Source: Paramacrobiotus metropolitanus (lineage: Eukaryota > Tardigrada > Eutardigrada > Parachela > Macrobiotidae). Taken from it: a stretch of 64,000 nucleotides of DNA. This document shows positions 61,701 through 64,000 of this stretch, piece by piece (within the stretch, counting starts at the first letter, position 1; every line of letters starts with the position of its first letter). The position numbers were made by a program, and so were the translations under genes. The stretch spans positions 930,001 to 994,000 of the forward strand of contig NW_026570222.1 of assembly GCF_019649055.1 (NCBI RefSeq), read 5' to 3'. Under the pieces are notes generated by a model. The model was not told where the DNA came from. It worked only from the letters and a program-made list of their open reading frames with translations, and ran no database searches.

Positions 61701-64000
61701 TTAATAAGTTTCTTCCGTCCATTTGTCTTCCATGGATGTGAAATCAGATACTGGTTGCATCGTATGAAGATATTCCGAAGAAATACTTTATTCAATTTGC
61801 AGGCGCCATGGCTATCATTCAATATTGGGCGGCCACTGCCATCCAATCGAGATTTATGTTGGAATTTAGTTTCCATGAAAAAAGCGAAGGTAGCCAAAAA
61901 TATCCCGCTGCATTCCATACAACATTCAAATAAACGTTGCTTGAATATTTGCATCACTAACTTTTGACCTTCCGCTGATAGAGAATTATGCGCTTGGTGG
62001 GACGGCGATTCCTAATTCAGGTTGACATGTTCCGTTTAACGCCATTGCTTAATTAATTCGCAAAATGACTAACGTGCAGCATTTTTTTCGCAGAATGTGA
62101 CTGGATCTATCGGCAACAAAACTGCTCCAACTCAGAGGAGCCGTGTGACTTCTCCACGCCGGGTTATCCGGGATTGTATTCCAATTATCAACACTGCCGG
62201 TATTTCTTCCGCAGCACCGATCCATCATTGCAGATTCGTATCCAGTTTAAAACCTTTGATTTCCCAGCCGGGTAAATGTTTCCGACAAAAAATCCAATGG
62301 GCAGATTTTAATTGCAGTACTATTCACTCGCGATTTTTGGAAGTTTGAAATGTAATTGCCGGGTCGGCAGGAGTATCGCATATATCGAATACCCATCGCG
62401 AAACGCTTACGAGAAGATATTGATTAGCCTTGATCCTTGCAGGGACTGTGACACACATTACGTAAACATTTTTGACGGAGCCTATAGTACAAAAACTGAT
62501 CCTGCTTTACAAACCCTCTGTGGAGTACAAAAAACAGAGGAAATGATTTATTTTTCCACCGGGCCCTCCTTGGTTATAGGTAAGCAAATAACTCGCAGTG
62601 AAATTTCAAAATCTAAATAGCCATGAAGCCTTGTTTGGGAATTTAGAGTTTATTAGTGGAGCTCTCTCCCCGCCGTATAATTATACCGGCTTCCAGGGCA
62701 CCGTTGTGTTCGGAAACAATCCACCTGGTGCGTAATTCAGTCATACAAATACGTAGTTTGTCGTAACTGGAACTACACCCATAGTACTAGGAATGGTTAC
62801 AATATTGCAGTGGAGCAATTAATAATATCAATGGCCAGATAGCATTTTTGGCTAAAAGTTCAGACAGCTTTAATTAAGTACGTAGAGGCTTATATTAAAT
62901 AGTACAAAATATTTTCTGTATCTACTTTGACATAAGTAATTCTACGTAATGCATATACACGTGCTACTGATTATGAAAAAGTTTGACCTTTGTTTCGCGT
63001 TCCGTAGATCGCATCGTGGGAAACAAAATCGAGAAAACTTTCTGTGACTGGGTATTTTACAGCAACATGACTCCCTGGGCCAGTTTCAGTAGTCCAATGG
63101 ACTGGTTTCCAAAGGAGACGCGCTGCCGTTTTAAATTCATTCCAACCACTCTCACTGATCAAGTTATACTTTCCATGCACAGCTATTTTTTGGAGTAAGC
63201 CCCAAAAAAGTCATCCGCGGTTGACAGATTGACCGGTCTGTCGACGGAAAAATTAATAGTTCGTGCTTTTTGTCATGCTAGAAGTGATCACTGTAATACA
63301 GTTATCCGCATTGCCGAAGTCGATGAAAAAGACGAGGAGACACACCTCATCAAGCGGATATGTGGCCCTGCATCCAAATATGCAGCAGCCGGTAAGAAGA
63401 GGCAATTTGTTCCATGTCGTTTAATTCATTTGTCGGATGTGGCGACGGAGTGATTCAAATTTGATCAGATATCCCAAGCTATGGTTTTTGTGTAAAGCTA
63501 TGGTTTTTGTGCAGGCGATCAGAAGGCCATCGAGGAATACGCTGCAGGTGCAGGGAAAACATTGTTGTTAACATTTTCTTCTAAAAATGGAAACCTCCAT
63601 CTCGGCAAAACATCCGAGTGGATCAGCGGAAGCTATTTCTTTCACAATGGTACGTCGGATTTAATTTTCAGATCAACCAACATGTACATTAACAAGACCT
63701 ATTTATAGAGGTGGTCTTGACAATAATTACACCTAATGTCATAGTTCTGATTTCGTTGTTGTTTTTTTCAGAGCGTTTGTTAGGAAAAAAGATTTTGAAT
63801 ACGGGTACGGTGAATCAATAAAAAAATAGAAATATAGCTCGTAGTGTATTTTTTACAGCTGTATAATGTCGGTTTTATACGTCGGACTTCTAACAAATGT
63901 TCGAACCAAAATTGCTCGTATATTCCACAGATGACCCCGGTCTGCTAGCATTCAGTTGTCTTTTGTTTTCCAGTCTGCGATTACGCCTTCAGCAGCGAAA
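58768..64000 (+). CDS. Secreted or membrane multi-CUB-domain protein, partial (continues past the right edge)
   Basis: CUB domains are extracellular beta-sandwich modules that bind proteins or carbohydrate. Exons: 58768-58848, 59014-59088, 60092-60269, 61494-61618, 61803-61889, 62094-62271, 62371-62579, 62647-62727, 63008-63194, 63228-63391, 63515-63649, probably 63772-63804, and 63974 onward. All are phase-consistent (about 520 codons in the window). Order: a cysteine-rich head (GCACAHDSFNMTCACCDPG, CPCSAPLSNRCAQCG). CUB 1 starts at GAIYSPPSPGPIFCSFYV and has FLQIIDG and VFCGADS. CUB 2 starts at CDFSTPGYPGLYSNY, with CRYFF, YVNIFDG and LCGVQ. A more diverged CUB 3 starts at FCDWVFYSNMTPWASFSSP; CUB 4 begins at VCDYAF at the edge. 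The architecture resembles arthropod multi-CUB proteins, but I cannot name an orthologue. C-terminal domains lie outside the window, so membrane anchoring is unknown. Confidence 0.85.

Overview
The window reads as nuclear DNA of a compact animal genome. Protein-coding genes are split by many short introns (about 60-550 bp, a few longer). Splice sites are almost all GT..AG, and the genes include animal-specific families: a discoidin-domain receptor tyrosine kinase, STIL/Ana2, a GRIP golgin and DENND1. Gene density (about nine genes in 64 kb), intron size and moderate AT-richness fit a small-genome invertebrate. An ecdysozoan such as a tardigrade is my best guess, but I cannot prove the taxon from sequence alone. 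I saw no rRNA gene, no convincing tRNA gene and no CRISPR array.

Layout. (1) 41-3293, minus: exons of an unrecognised membrane protein that runs off the left edge. (2) 4391-14414, minus: a complete 11-exon collagen-receptor kinase (DDR), 913 aa, with a 4.2-kb first intron. (3) 14.4-27.4 kb: a 13-kb stretch with no recognisable gene, holding one possible secreted-peptide ORF, a tRNA-like remnant and several strong palindromes. (4) 27445-30216, minus: a golgin-97-like GRIP golgin, 580 aa. (5) 31392-35355, plus: a DENND1 Rab-GEF, 707 aa in 17 exons, head-to-head with the golgin. (6) 35961-37313: a non-autonomous hAT transposon with an exact 8-bp target duplication and a second inverted-repeat structure inside it. 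(7) 37617-39469, plus: a DCAF4 WD-repeat ubiquitin-ligase adaptor. (8) 40535-42539, plus: a STIL/Ana2 centriole-duplication protein. (9) 43024-46808, minus: a leucine-rich-repeat single-pass receptor whose intron contains a small TA-flanked transposon-like element. (10) 48040-51765, minus: URB2/Npa2, a ribosome-biogenesis protein. (11) 52184-53134, minus: the endonuclease end of a retrotransposon. (12) 58768 to the right edge, plus: a multi-CUB extracellular protein, incomplete, with a candidate signal-peptide exon at 57312.

The genes do not form an operon or an obvious joint pathway. Two membrane-traffic regulators (golgin and DENND1) share one 1.2-kb upstream region. I rebuilt the gene models by hand from homologous protein blocks and checked that every exon junction keeps reading phase. 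In DENND1 all junctions work except one 3' splice site, which reads GG where AG is expected. DENND1 and URB2 each also use one GC-AG intron. I found no clear novel multi-gene system. The best second-look items are the unknown membrane protein at the left edge, the DENND1 splice anomaly, the nested hAT element, the STIL N-terminal exon with tandem LC8-type motifs, and the 13-kb gene-poor region.
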